Translations under genes and position numbers: made by a program
Notes under the pieces: generated by a model
The model's database searches: none
Seen by the model: the letters and a program-made list of their open reading frames with translations, nothing else
Told to the model about the DNA's origin: nothing
Origin: Prolixibacteraceae bacterium
GTDB taxonomy: Bacteria; Bacteroidota; Bacteroidia; Bacteroidales; Prolixibacteraceae
Direction of reading: 5' to 3'
Assembly (NCBI GenBank): GCA_023229575.1
Contig: JALNYZ010000036.1
Coordinates: forward strand, 1 to 36,541
DNA length: 36,541 nucleotides
Shown: one piece after another, positions 8,373 through 16,488 of the stretch
Layout: each line of letters starts with the position of its first letter
How positions within the stretch are numbered: position 1 is the first letter of the stretch

Positions 8373-9164
8373 TTACCTGTTTGCGTTAAGAAATTCTTGC
8401 CCCTTTAATGCTGAAATCATTTCCCCGGCACGGCTTACGACTTTTATGATTTTTCCACTTCTGTCTACAATCAGATGGGTTGGATATGAACGTATCCCTA
8501 ATTCATTGTTTATAAACTGCTCTTGGTCAGAAACAACGGCATAGTTGAATTTTTTTTGAGATAAAAACTGATTTAATTTTTCTTTCGAATCCAATGCCAG
8601 ACTAATAAAGAGAATATCATTGCGATTTGGATATTTTAATACAAGTTCATTCAATTCGGGAAATTCAGCAACACAAGCATGACAAGCAATAAACCAGCAT
8701 TTTACAATTACAATTTTGCCTTTCGTATTTTCATTGTTGAATTCAATTCCGTTTATATCCTTGAAATTAAACTTGGGGAAGTTCTTGCCCTCCATTTTAA
8801 AGTGTAAATATTCAGAATATGACGTGTTTTTAATTGTACTTCTAATATCCGCATCTGAGGTTTGGTCCAGTTTGAAAAGTTTATAACGAGAGATACTGTC
8901 TTCTGAAATAAGTTTTAGCGGGATAAAATCCCCGGATGTTAGTTTCTTCAAGAACTCCCCTTTGCTTATTATTTTTGATGAATCATCTATCGCGATAAAA
9001 TTGGATGACAATACGATATTGTTGGATTGATAAGTCCACCATTGCATAAAATTCTTCTCAATATCTTTGAAATTGACATCAGGTAGTCCTGAATCTGGTT
9101 TTTGTGCACAAGCCATCAGGGAGATAGTTGCAATGAAGAATGCAAGGCAAGTGTTTTTTTTCAT
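8373..9164 (-). CDS. Thioredoxin-like (TlpA/AhpC-TSA) lipoprotein
   Basis: The 263-residue protein begins with a lipoprotein signal (lipobox LMAC, cysteine 19). The C-terminal half (about 125-260) is a thioredoxin fold: GKIVIVKCWFIACHACVAEF with the redox pair Cys161-His-Ala-Cys164, a strand LFISLALDSKE, and the cis-proline in SYPTHLI at about residue 228. This suits a membrane-anchored thiol-disulfide oxidoreductase. The N-terminal region (about 25-120) has no domain I recognise; it resembles the variable leader parts of Bacteroidetes TlpA-like proteins. It is monocistronic between a repeat and the AlbA_2-type gene. Its partner is unknown; it could act in cytochrome c thiol reduction, but the ccsBA gene is 3 kb away and not linked. 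Confidence 0.88.
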   Translation of the reverse strand: MKKNTCLAFFIATISLMACAQKPDSGLPDVNFKDIEKNFMQWWTYQSNNIVLSSNFIAIDDSSKIISKGEFLKKLTSGDFIPLKLISEDSISRYKLFKLDQTSDADIRSTIKNTSYSEYLHFKMEGKNFPKFNFKDINGIEFNNENTKGKIVIVKCWFIACHACVAEFPELNELVLKYPNRNDILFISLALDSKEKLNQFLSQKKFNYAVVSDQEQFINNELGIRSYPTHLIVDRSGKIIKVVSRAGEMISALKGQEFLNANR

Positions 9165-9223
9165 CTTTGATTAATTTTGAGAGTCGCAGAACGACCATAT
9201 TTTAGCTGCCAGCGTATTGGTTG

Positions 9224-10801
9224 TCATTTTTCTCTTTCTTTTAATTCTTTCAAAAAATGTGGATGTATTTGATAGGCTCCTTTTTTCGGTATACCTTGAT
9301 ATACAATTAGATTGTTTTTCTTTAATATCGCCATATCTCGTTGCGCTTGTGCTCTCTTTACAGTAAATTGATCAGTAATGTCGGGTAAACGGATTTCTCC
9401 ATTTTTGAAAACGAAGATCAATTCATTTATTAATCTTTGTTTTGTAGCATTTCTTACATCATTTATTTTATTATTTACAGCATCAACTATCGTAATAAAT
9501 TCGGGTACAGCATCAACTTCAGTATCATTTACAGCATCAACTATCGTAATAAATTCGGGTACAGCATCAACTTCAGCATCATTTACAGCATCAACTACAG
9601 CATCTTTCTCAAATAAAGTATCAGTTAGCGATTCATCCAGCGGAATGATGGTTTTAAAAACTGCCCCTTCGATAAACTGCGCGTGGTCGTGACCGGAATA
9701 GGCTTTCAGGTAGCGGTTAATATTAAGTACTCCGGAACCCAGTTCGTCGAAGCGCCCCAGCTGCATAAAGAATTTGGCAATGGTAGGATTTTTAGGGAAG
9801 GGTTTAAAGTTATCCATTGAAATAGGCCCTTCACCATGAGGGACATTGGCATTCTCAGTAACCACCGCAGTTTTGGTTATGACAAAGGTTGTAGGATAAG
9901 CATTGGTATATTCCTTATGTACAAGGATGTTTGCTGCCAGTTCCCTGAAAATGATCGTTCGCAAACTCCGGCGCTGATCCCCTTCAAGATAAAACTTATC
10001 GGGCAGATGTTTTGCCACAAAGTCTAGCAACTGCTCATAAGCCTCAATCAGGTTGGTTTGAATGTACAAACGGTCATCGTAACGGCCCGTGTTTTCCCGG
10101 CGAACTAACGCATCGACTTTGAAATGCGGCACCACACTTCGGATGGCCTCATTTTTACCAAGCAATAAAATGGCAGCCAACGTGTAGCCCTCTTCTCCCG
10201 TTTTATAATCGCGGTCCCACAACCCGGCCATCTTTAGCATTTGTTCGTTGTTCAGTTCCAGCCAGGGGTGATCTGCATTGTAACTGCGGATAAGGTTGTG
10301 CACTTTTGGGAAAAGCGACAAATTAAAATCTTCAAACCGAAATGCCGGATAAATAATCCCTTCGGTATAATGGTTCCGTTTTCTGTTGTACAATTCGGCT
10401 ATTTGCTGGGCATCTTTTACCCAAAAATCGCCATCGTTGCTGCGGTCGTAAATTTTTCCGGCGGATTGGTGTACCTGGGAACTTTCAGGAATCTGAATGT
10501 GAACGACGCTGAAACCATCAACCATTACCACTTTGGGGAATAGGATAAACGGTGGATTCAATTTTTGTGGGTTATTGCTTAAATTGGCAACTTGAGCAAT
10601 CATCTCATTGATCTTTTCCGGGTTAATTCCGGTGATGTTTCCACTATCTTCGGCGCCTAAAATAATATCCCCTCCTGTGCGGTTGAGCAAGGCACATATC
10701 GTCTCAAACAAGTTTTCGGGCAGCTTTTCTCTTGCCTGTTTATACTCGTTGCGAATGCCTTCGCCCTGTGCCAGGATATTTTTGATGCGCATGACGGTCA
10801 T
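9224..10801 (-). CDS. AlbA_2 / RecG-like putative transcriptional regulator with internal repeats
   Basis: The 525-residue protein has an N-terminal Schlafen-type AlbA_2 domain (about 10-125: ESSQVH, LLNRTGGDIILGAEDSGNI). A middle region follows, then an ATP-binding-like HATPase_c_4 segment (about 280-385: RELAANILVHKEY, GRFDELGSGVLNINRYL). A C-terminal winged helix (about 455-520) closes it. Such proteins are often labelled ATP-dependent helicase or transcriptional regulator and are common in Bacteroidetes; the true biochemical role is unclear. Between the ATPase-like and winged-helix parts is a tandem repeat of 18 residues (DAVNDTEVDAVPEFITIV), two full copies plus a partial one, encoded by 54-bp units. 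Translation may start at Met1 or at Met4 (MRIKN). It stands alone, with repeats upstream. Confidence 0.85.
   Translation of the reverse strand: MTVMRIKNILAQGEGIRNEYKQAREKLPENLFETICALLNRTGGDIILGAEDSGNITGINPEKINEMIAQVANLSNNPQKLNPPFILFPKVVMVDGFSVVHIQIPESSQVHQSAGKIYDRSNDGDFWVKDAQQIAELYNRKRNHYTEGIIYPAFRFEDFNLSLFPKVHNLIRSYNADHPWLELNNEQMLKMAGLWDRDYKTGEEGYTLAAILLLGKNEAIRSVVPHFKVDALVRRENTGRYDDRLYIQTNLIEAYEQLLDFVAKHLPDKFYLEGDQRRSLRTIIFRELAANILVHKEYTNAYPTTFVITKTAVVTENANVPHGEGPISMDNFKPFPKNPTIAKFFMQLGRFDELGSGVLNINRYLKAYSGHDHAQFIEGAVFKTIIPLDESLTDTLFEKDAVVDAVNDAEVDAVPEFITIVDAVNDTEVDAVPEFITIVDAVNNKINDVRNATKQRLINELIFVFKNGEIRLPDITDQFTVKRAQAQRDMAILKKNNLIVYQGIPKKGAYQIHPHFLKELKEREK
9477..9596. repeat. 54-bp tandem repeat inside the AlbA_2-type gene
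   Basis: Two consecutive 54-bp units (9477-9530, 9531-9584) differ by one base (TCAGTATC against TCAGCATC), and a partial third unit follows. The units are in frame, so copy-number change adds or removes 18 residues in an acidic linker without shifting the frame. Confidence 0.92.
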
Positions 10802-10850
10802 ATGAATTATGCTTCAAATCTTTCTTTTAACAACAACAAAACACTTTCGT

Positions 10851-10925
10851 AAGAAATATTACACAAAGTTACACAGAGAAAACACAACCTGTTCCGATAA
10901 TTCGGGAGAGTTTCACAGAGGAAAG
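10851..10925. repeat. ACACAGAG-type repeat, copy 1, with a nested 21-nt palindromic unit
   Basis: Begins AAGAAATATTACACAAAG and continues with TTACACAGAG, sharing this start with 11531-11569 and 23853-23972. The unit at 10887-10907 (ACCTGTTCC..TTCGGGA) interrupts the repeat; removing it restores an unbroken ACACAGAGTTTCACAGAGG run. Confidence 0.75.
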
Positions 10926-10971
10926 CAAAGAGTTCCCCGCCAGTTTTTACTGATGGGGAACTCTTTGCTTT
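10922..10971. terminator. Perfect 17-bp hairpin, terminator of the small membrane protein gene
   Basis: AAAGCAAAGAGTTCCCC (10922-10938) pairs perfectly with its complement at 10955-10971. It begins 10 bp beyond the stop codon of the minus-strand gene at 10981, so it is well placed as its terminator, though no long T-run follows the stem. Confidence 0.65.
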
Positions 10972-10980
10972 TGGACAGGT

Positions 10981-11382
10981 TTAATCTAAGTTTTCCCAGG
11001 CGGTAACGTTGCCTTGTTTGATTTGCAAAACCCCGTATAATATAGCGATACCGGCCAATCCAAACAATGATTGTCCAACGCCTAAGCCAATAATTAGGTT
11101 GATAATCAGGGCTCCGGCACCTGTTACGACAAATCCCCAAAATCCAAGTTTCTTCCATTGAAAAAGCATCACAGAAAAAATAATGTTTCCTATTGCCAAT
11201 ATCCCCAACAGAATGATCATTGGCGTTGAAACTTCACCCGGTAAACTCTTTGTAACCATTTCTTTGGCAAAAAGATATAAACCGGCAGACAGCGAATTGG
11301 CTACAATCATTAGGATTAACCAGGCTGTCACACATCCATGTCTTTGTTTAGGAACGTTTAGATTTTCGTTTGTAGTTTCCAT
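10981..11382 (-). CDS. Small integral membrane protein, function unknown
   Basis: A 133-residue protein with about four hydrophobic segments: near 17-37 (AWLILMIVANSLSAGLYLF), 54-75, 81-99 (FWGFVVTGAGALIINLI) and 101-118. A short polar N-terminus precedes them, and the C-terminus is polar and probably cytoplasmic. There is no catalytic motif. Hypothetical membrane proteins of this size and layout are common in Bacteroidetes. It is a single gene with a strong hairpin immediately downstream. The repeat-bearing gap upstream separates it from the kinase gene. I do not recognise a function. Confidence 0.75.
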   Translation of the reverse strand: METTNENLNVPKQRHGCVTAWLILMIVANSLSAGLYLFAKEMVTKSLPGEVSTPMIILLGILAIGNIIFSVMLFQWKKLGFWGFVVTGAGALIINLIIGLGVGQSLFGLAGIAILYGVLQIKQGNVTAWENLD

Positions 11383-11530
11383 ACTTTCTTTTATTTTGTC
11401 CTACTCATAAGGCTTTTCGGTGACGCCCCGTTTTTTGAGTGGTTTCTGGACTCCACTTTATATTTTGGTTTTGTATTCAGCTTTCATCGAAGCTCACAAA
11501 GTAGCCTTCTTTCTGCCAGTTTGTGACCAT

Positions 11531-11569
11531 AGAAATATTACACAGAGTTACGCAGAGAATCTACAGAGG
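11531..11569. repeat. ACACAGAG-type repeat, copy 2 (partial)
   Basis: AGAAATATTACACAGAG followed by TTACGCAGAG and CTACAGAGG matches the first 40 bp or so of copies at 10851 and 23853. The right half is missing. It lies in the 297-bp gap 11383-11679, in which I see no gene. Confidence 0.75.
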
Positions 11570-11679
11570 CAATATAGCCCAACTTCAGTTTTATATGCAT
11601 TTTCAATTGAACTGAGGCATTAAATTGCTGCTAATTAACATTTTAGCTATGTATTTACATTTCTGTTCGAACCATTATC

Positions 11680-14085
11680 TTATATTCTACCTAGTATTTC
11701 ATTGAACTTACTCCTTGTGGTAATGTCGCTTAGTTGATTGATATATATTGGATTGCAGAAAAGATAGGCTTGCATATTTTCATGAAGATATTTTAGATTT
11801 GAATTAATTTCTTCCGGTGTTGTATCATACCTATTTTTACGTGGATTCCAAAATTCAAAATCTTCTAAGCATTCTATCTTGTTATACTGCTGAAGAGGTG
11901 TAGTTTCAAGTAAGATGTCATAATCGTCGATATTTTTCAGTTCATTAAATTCACGTCTTAATTCCGATACCAAAATATTACTTTTATTTCTTATTTCTTC
12001 ATAGTCTAAATCTATCAAGCCTCTGAAGAAATTAGTAATATTTTGCTCTTCATATTTTTGATTATTTTTAAAATATATATAAGCTGGCTTGTATATATTT
12101 CTTTCTTCGCTTAGTGAAAAAGTAGCGATGAGTTTTCTCAGACTGGATCTTTCAGGGTTCTCTTCTGTCCACAATAAGAGTTCATTGAGGAATAGTGAAT
12201 CTGTAAGCTTGTAAAGATTTTCTACATTATGTTTAGTTATTTTTGATTGACTAAGATATTCATAGAAAAATCTTTTGAACATTGCCTCACACGATCTAAC
12301 AGTTTTATGCCAATAGACTCCTTCATACATATTGTTCCGAGCATCAATAACAGCATTGAATGTGGTTCTGCCTTTTGTTGTAAGACCAATATTTCTCGTG
12401 TTTTTATCGACAGTTAGACTACTTAAAAGTATCTCAACATCAATTGATTTTCCATACGTCACACCACAATGAATACTATCTCTAACTAGGTAGTCTAATT
12501 TGTCAACATCAATCTGTGAATCTATAATTGAGCGTATTGTATGCTCCTTACTTTCTTTTACAGGTTTAGGCCTTTTACCAATTAGCAAATCTAATACGTT
12601 GTTGGAAAAGCCCCATGTTGTGATAATTTCTCCTATTTTTCCAGATTTTATAATGTTGCATCCTCTTGTTTCATGAGAATCAAGCTCTTCTCCATTATCG
12701 AATTTATATTCAAGTTCTTCGATCCAATGAGAATAGGGATAGTGACCAATATCATGCAGAAGAGCAGATAATGATGTAAGTTTGATTGTTTCTTCGATTG
12801 GATCACAAAGTTTTCTAAATTCAGCCTGTGGAACTAACCGCTCTAAATATTTCATTGCTAAATGATAAGCACCAAGCGAATGTTCGAATCTTGTATGATT
12901 TGCACCAGGGAATACAAAAATTGTCGGACCTAATTGTTTTACCCCTCTTAGGTGTTGAAAATCGCTAGTTTTAATAATTGAGTCAAGTTCTTTTGTTATA
13001 AGTGCCAAAGTATGCTCAGGCAAAACAATATGAGTATAGAAGTTACCGAATTTTGGAGGAGTCATGTATTCGCCAATTTTATATTGCAATTTCCATGGTG
13101 TTTTAATGATAAAGTTGTGTTTTAAGTCATTATAAATATGATCCATATCCATATCTCCTCTCTCGGATAACTTTCCGCAACCTCTCAATAATATTGATTT
13201 GATTCCTTCATAACGATTAACTCCATAAATATCTTTAAACTCATCCAAGATGTCAAGTACTAATGAGCAAAACTGGAACATATCAACCTTAGAGTATTTT
13301 CCTTCTTTAGTTCTCAAATTATTTGATTCATGATCAGTATAAACTTTTATATGTGTTAAATTTTTTCTGTCTAAGTATTCTTCGTCAATGTCTAGGCCTC
13401 CAGGCTTTTTCAAATCCCTTGCAAAGCCGAAATCAAGTATAATAAAATTGTTGTCACTAGCCGATAATCTTATATTATCAGCTTTTATATCTGTATGGAA
13501 TACTCCTTCTTTATTAAAATATGCGATAGCAAGACAGATTTGGGAAATGAATTTTTCGAAGAAATTCACTCTTTCGTCAATGCTTTTAAAATTATTTAGA
13601 TTTTTATCCTCTGCTAAGGAGACAAATATTTTATCGAGGCTTTGTCCATCAATAACATCCATAATATAAAAAAGAAATGCTCCTTCTTTCATGTCATCAA
13701 TTGAGGCACCATTAAATCCTTCAATTACTCTCCAATGATTTTCTGATTCTATCCATTTTGCGTGTCCACCCGTTATGATTTTTACGATATTTTTATGATT
13801 TAACTTTGACGTAATTCCTATTTCTTTCTTAAAAGTTTCTAATCCTCTTTCAAGTTTTCTTTTTGTCAGGTCATCCTCGTTTGGTGTATAAAACTTTAGT
13901 GCAAATTCTTTTTCAATATCATTTTTGATTCGTAAAACTGTTCCTTGTTCACCTCCACCGATTTCGTCAATAATTTTATATGAAGTGCCAAATTTTAATA
14001 TTGAATATTTATCATTAGTATAATTAATACTCAGTTTGTCCTTTAATAAAAGGCTAATCTTTTTTAAAATGTCTTTAGAGTTCAT
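11680..14085 (-). CDS. Ser/Thr protein kinase fused to a SAMHD1-like HD phosphohydrolase
   Basis: An 801-residue two-domain protein. Kinase part (about 36-330): glycine loop IGGGEQGTV at 42-50, ATP lysine in FALKFY (K64), catalytic loop HTDIKADN at 197-204 (Asp199, Asn204; threonine replaces the usual arginine, making it a non-RD kinase), and DFG at 218-220. HD part (about 340-620): HTRFEHSLG with His402, LLHDIGH with His444-Asp445, SHETRG with His471, and IDVDKLDYLVRD with Asp528. These match the metal and catalytic residues of SAMHD1-type dNTP triphosphohydrolases. Residues 620-801 are unassigned. Both active sites look intact. No signal peptide or membrane helix is evident. The gene is AT-rich compared with its flanks. 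A methyltransferase gene lies upstream in the same direction, 330 bp away. A kinase-gated dNTPase acting in defence is my inference. Confidence 0.9.
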   Translation of the reverse strand: MNSKDILKKISLLLKDKLSINYTNDKYSILKFGTSYKIIDEIGGGEQGTVLRIKNDIEKEFALKFYTPNEDDLTKRKLERGLETFKKEIGITSKLNHKNIVKIITGGHAKWIESENHWRVIEGFNGASIDDMKEGAFLFYIMDVIDGQSLDKIFVSLAEDKNLNNFKSIDERVNFFEKFISQICLAIAYFNKEGVFHTDIKADNIRLSASDNNFIILDFGFARDLKKPGGLDIDEEYLDRKNLTHIKVYTDHESNNLRTKEGKYSKVDMFQFCSLVLDILDEFKDIYGVNRYEGIKSILLRGCGKLSERGDMDMDHIYNDLKHNFIIKTPWKLQYKIGEYMTPPKFGNFYTHIVLPEHTLALITKELDSIIKTSDFQHLRGVKQLGPTIFVFPGANHTRFEHSLGAYHLAMKYLERLVPQAEFRKLCDPIEETIKLTSLSALLHDIGHYPYSHWIEELEYKFDNGEELDSHETRGCNIIKSGKIGEIITTWGFSNNVLDLLIGKRPKPVKESKEHTIRSIIDSQIDVDKLDYLVRDSIHCGVTYGKSIDVEILLSSLTVDKNTRNIGLTTKGRTTFNAVIDARNNMYEGVYWHKTVRSCEAMFKRFFYEYLSQSKITKHNVENLYKLTDSLFLNELLLWTEENPERSSLRKLIATFSLSEERNIYKPAYIYFKNNQKYEEQNITNFFRGLIDLDYEEIRNKSNILVSELRREFNELKNIDDYDILLETTPLQQYNKIECLEDFEFWNPRKNRYDTTPEEINSNLKYLHENMQAYLFCNPIYINQLSDITTRSKFNEILGRI

Positions 14086-14415
14086 GAGGAATTGTTTGAG
14101 GTTTTCGTGATCTATTTAATATGTATGATAATTTAATTTGTCTTTTTCATCGTTGCCATTAAGCCTTCTTTATTATTAACGCTATTATTTTGTCGCAACA
14201 AGTGGGGTAGGATTTAGCCGATGACCTACCTACAGAGCACTGCTTTTCAAAATACTCATTTCCTGTCACCGAAGCACGGAAATCTTACTTGAAGTTAGCT
14301 TGCAAATAGCTGCTAGGCTGAGTTGTCTCAATATTTTCTTCCATGCCTATCTTATAGTATTTTCTTCGATCACAATTCTCTAATATTCTAATAATGAGCT
14401 GGTAATACTGTATTG
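14086..14415. other. Intergenic gap between methyltransferase and kinase-HD genes
   Basis: No gene seen. A weak inverted pair (GTGGGGTAGG near 14202 and CCTACCTACA near 14225) could be part of a terminator for the methyltransferase gene. The stretch next to the kinase start is AT-rich and may carry its promoter, so the two genes need not form one operon. Confidence 0.5.
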
Positions 14416-16488
14416 TCATAAAAAGCAGAAATGTAGAATTGTTCTTCTTAATGCTCTCTCAGATTCCCAATAATATGGTGGTGCAAGGGAGCTTAAAGGA
14501 AAACTTAGTGCTGGTTTATAAACAAGTCTTCCTTGGTTGTGCGCTGAACAAATTATTTGGCGAGTTACTAAATCAATGCGTGTACAATAGGGCAATTCAC
14601 GACCTGTGTATGACTCAGCAGGTAAACAAATAATTAACTGACCTTGAGGCCGAAGTGAGGAGATTGCTTTGTCAACAAATTCAGAATATAAATAGGAAAG
14701 CTTCCTATCATCTTCGTTTGTATTAAAACCATATGGAGGGTCACAGATTACAAGATCATTTGAAGATTCTTCTAATTTGCGAGCGTCAGTGTTTGCAAAT
14801 ATTTCTAATTCAAAATTCTCCCATAAATTTCTCATGTGTTTGAAAATCAACGTTGGAATAAGTCGATTGGAATATTTTGCAATCGATTTTATGTAAGAGT
14901 TGTCGGAAATAGAGTTAAGAGAATTCACAGAGGCTTCAACCTCTTTTTTTAATTTAATAAACATCCGTATTTGCGCTATGATTTTAGCCAAAGATTTTTC
15001 GAATGCTTCTTCAAATTTTATTGATTTCCGCTTATAACCACCTTGGAACCTTAATTCAGCGCGTAATCCAACATAAAATACGATCCTGGTTAATAATGGA
15101 AGCTTCATTAATTCAGATACAAATAATTCCGATAGCTCATATTCTTGATCTTCATCTTTCTGTTCTTTCATTAAGCTTTCAATCAAGCTATATGCATGTG
15201 AATAAGGATCGAGAGGAATGTTATTCTCATTGAAATTGAGTTTATATTGACCTGTTAAACTTTTTGTTGGGTAACATAAATTTAAACCATTTACTAAATG
15301 AGTTAGTTCATCGGCTGACATAGTGAAAAACTGTAAATTGTCTGAAACTAATATTTTCGTAGCTGGAGATAAATCCGAACAATAGACTCGATTCTTAAGT
15401 TGCATTCTTTTAACCTCAAACCAAGTTGTTCCTACACCTCCAAAAGGGTCACATATTCTGCCATCTTTTAAAAATAGCCTACTGGCATTAAGAAGTGCTG
15501 CAGTCAAGCTGTGAGGGAGTGTAGTATGAGATTTCCATGCCGGTTTATTTTCGTCAAAGTAAAAGAATGGAGAATCATTTGCAACTGTCTGCTCATAACA
15601 AATGTAGTACCTATTTTGACCAGGATTTTTAATTTGCCCCCCAGATATTGACCTATCTGTAATAAGCCATAGAGTTTTTTCTTTGCGGAATGAATGTTGT
15701 TCTAAGAAATTTCCGGGGTTAGGGAAAAATAATCTTCCTTTATATTCATCTGTATTCTGCATCTCATTTATAATTGTGGATAAACGATAACTCCCAAAAC
15801 TCATCTTTTCTACGAATATTTTACACTGTTCAATGCCACGGTTAATCAATTCAGAACTGTCTTTATCATAGTCAGAAAAGTCTTCGTGTGAGTAAATAAT
15901 AAAAGGTATATCCTTCGATGAAAGATTCGTTTCTAAATAACTATCAATGTTATTTAGAAAGTCATTTTTCTTAGCTTTATTTATATTTCGTATAAATACA
16001 GAATGGCCAGCAGAATGGATATAACCTGAATCGAAAACTATTTTATCGAGATCCGTTTTAATTCCATTAGGTAGAAAAACAGCACATGACCCAAAAAACA
16101 TGTCCACAACAACACTTGAATTAAAGATATCTATATATTGTTTTGAGAAAAATAAGAGCTTTGAGGTTTCATTTGGATTGTAATCTTCAAGCAAAGTCAT
16201 TATAACTTCGCTAAATGTTATTTTAATATATTCTGTAGAATAAAATAGTAATTTAGGCTCTTTCCTGTCTTCAAATTTGCTTGAGCTATGTTTTATTAAT
16301 AGGGAAAATAACTCTACATACTGGGTGTTTGTTACACTTAAATTTTTTTTGAACAAGAAAAAAAGCGGATTCCCATTTTCCCGAAACCATAGTTTGAAAA
16401 AAAGTTCCCATCTAAATTCAAAACCATCTATGGAATTAATTATGCATTTCGTCAACAACTTAGCTTGTTTGAGTTTTAGCTCTTCCAT
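14416..16488 (-). CDS. DPPY-type SAM-dependent methyltransferase with long unrecognised N-terminus
   Basis: About 690 residues from the ATG at 16488; a TTG two codons earlier (16494) is possible. Residues about 340-390 hold a SAM-binding motif DPFGGVGTT (near 349-357) with the acidic strand end YCSDLSP. About 230 residues later comes DPPYGF (near 585-590), then LRPQGQLIICLP. The order SAM motif then DPPY fits amino-methyltransferases acting on adenine N6, cytosine N4 or guanine N2, in DNA or RNA. The wide gap between motifs may be a target-recognition insert. The first 330 residues match nothing I know. No restriction endonuclease gene is adjacent; the next gene is the kinase-HD fusion, and KilA-N genes lie on the other side. 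DNA or RNA as substrate cannot be decided. Confidence 0.82.
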   Translation of the reverse strand: MEELKLKQAKLLTKCIINSIDGFEFRWELFFKLWFRENGNPLFFLFKKNLSVTNTQYVELFSLLIKHSSSKFEDRKEPKLLFYSTEYIKITFSEVIMTLLEDYNPNETSKLLFFSKQYIDIFNSSVVVDMFFGSCAVFLPNGIKTDLDKIVFDSGYIHSAGHSVFIRNINKAKKNDFLNNIDSYLETNLSSKDIPFIIYSHEDFSDYDKDSSELINRGIEQCKIFVEKMSFGSYRLSTIINEMQNTDEYKGRLFFPNPGNFLEQHSFRKEKTLWLITDRSISGGQIKNPGQNRYYICYEQTVANDSPFFYFDENKPAWKSHTTLPHSLTAALLNASRLFLKDGRICDPFGGVGTTWFEVKRMQLKNRVYCSDLSPATKILVSDNLQFFTMSADELTHLVNGLNLCYPTKSLTGQYKLNFNENNIPLDPYSHAYSLIESLMKEQKDEDQEYELSELFVSELMKLPLLTRIVFYVGLRAELRFQGGYKRKSIKFEEAFEKSLAKIIAQIRMFIKLKKEVEASVNSLNSISDNSYIKSIAKYSNRLIPTLIFKHMRNLWENFELEIFANTDARKLEESSNDLVICDPPYGFNTNEDDRKLSYLYSEFVDKAISSLRPQGQLIICLPAESYTGRELPYCTRIDLVTRQIICSAHNQGRLVYKPALSFPLSSLAPPYYWESERALRRTILHFCFL

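Noticed and set aside
10851..11569. Possible CRISPR-like array from repeated TTACACAGAG words
   Set aside because: Spacing is irregular, units are short and self-complementary, and no cas genes are present; these are dispersed repeats.
11420..11623. 67-codon open frame upstream of the small membrane protein gene
   Set aside because: Overlaps a partial ACACAGAG repeat and its protein is not recognisable.
14416..16488. BREX/Pgl system (methyltransferase plus kinase)
   Set aside because: No PglZ phosphatase, BrxC/PglY ATPase or PglW-type kinase; the kinase here is fused to an HD domain instead.
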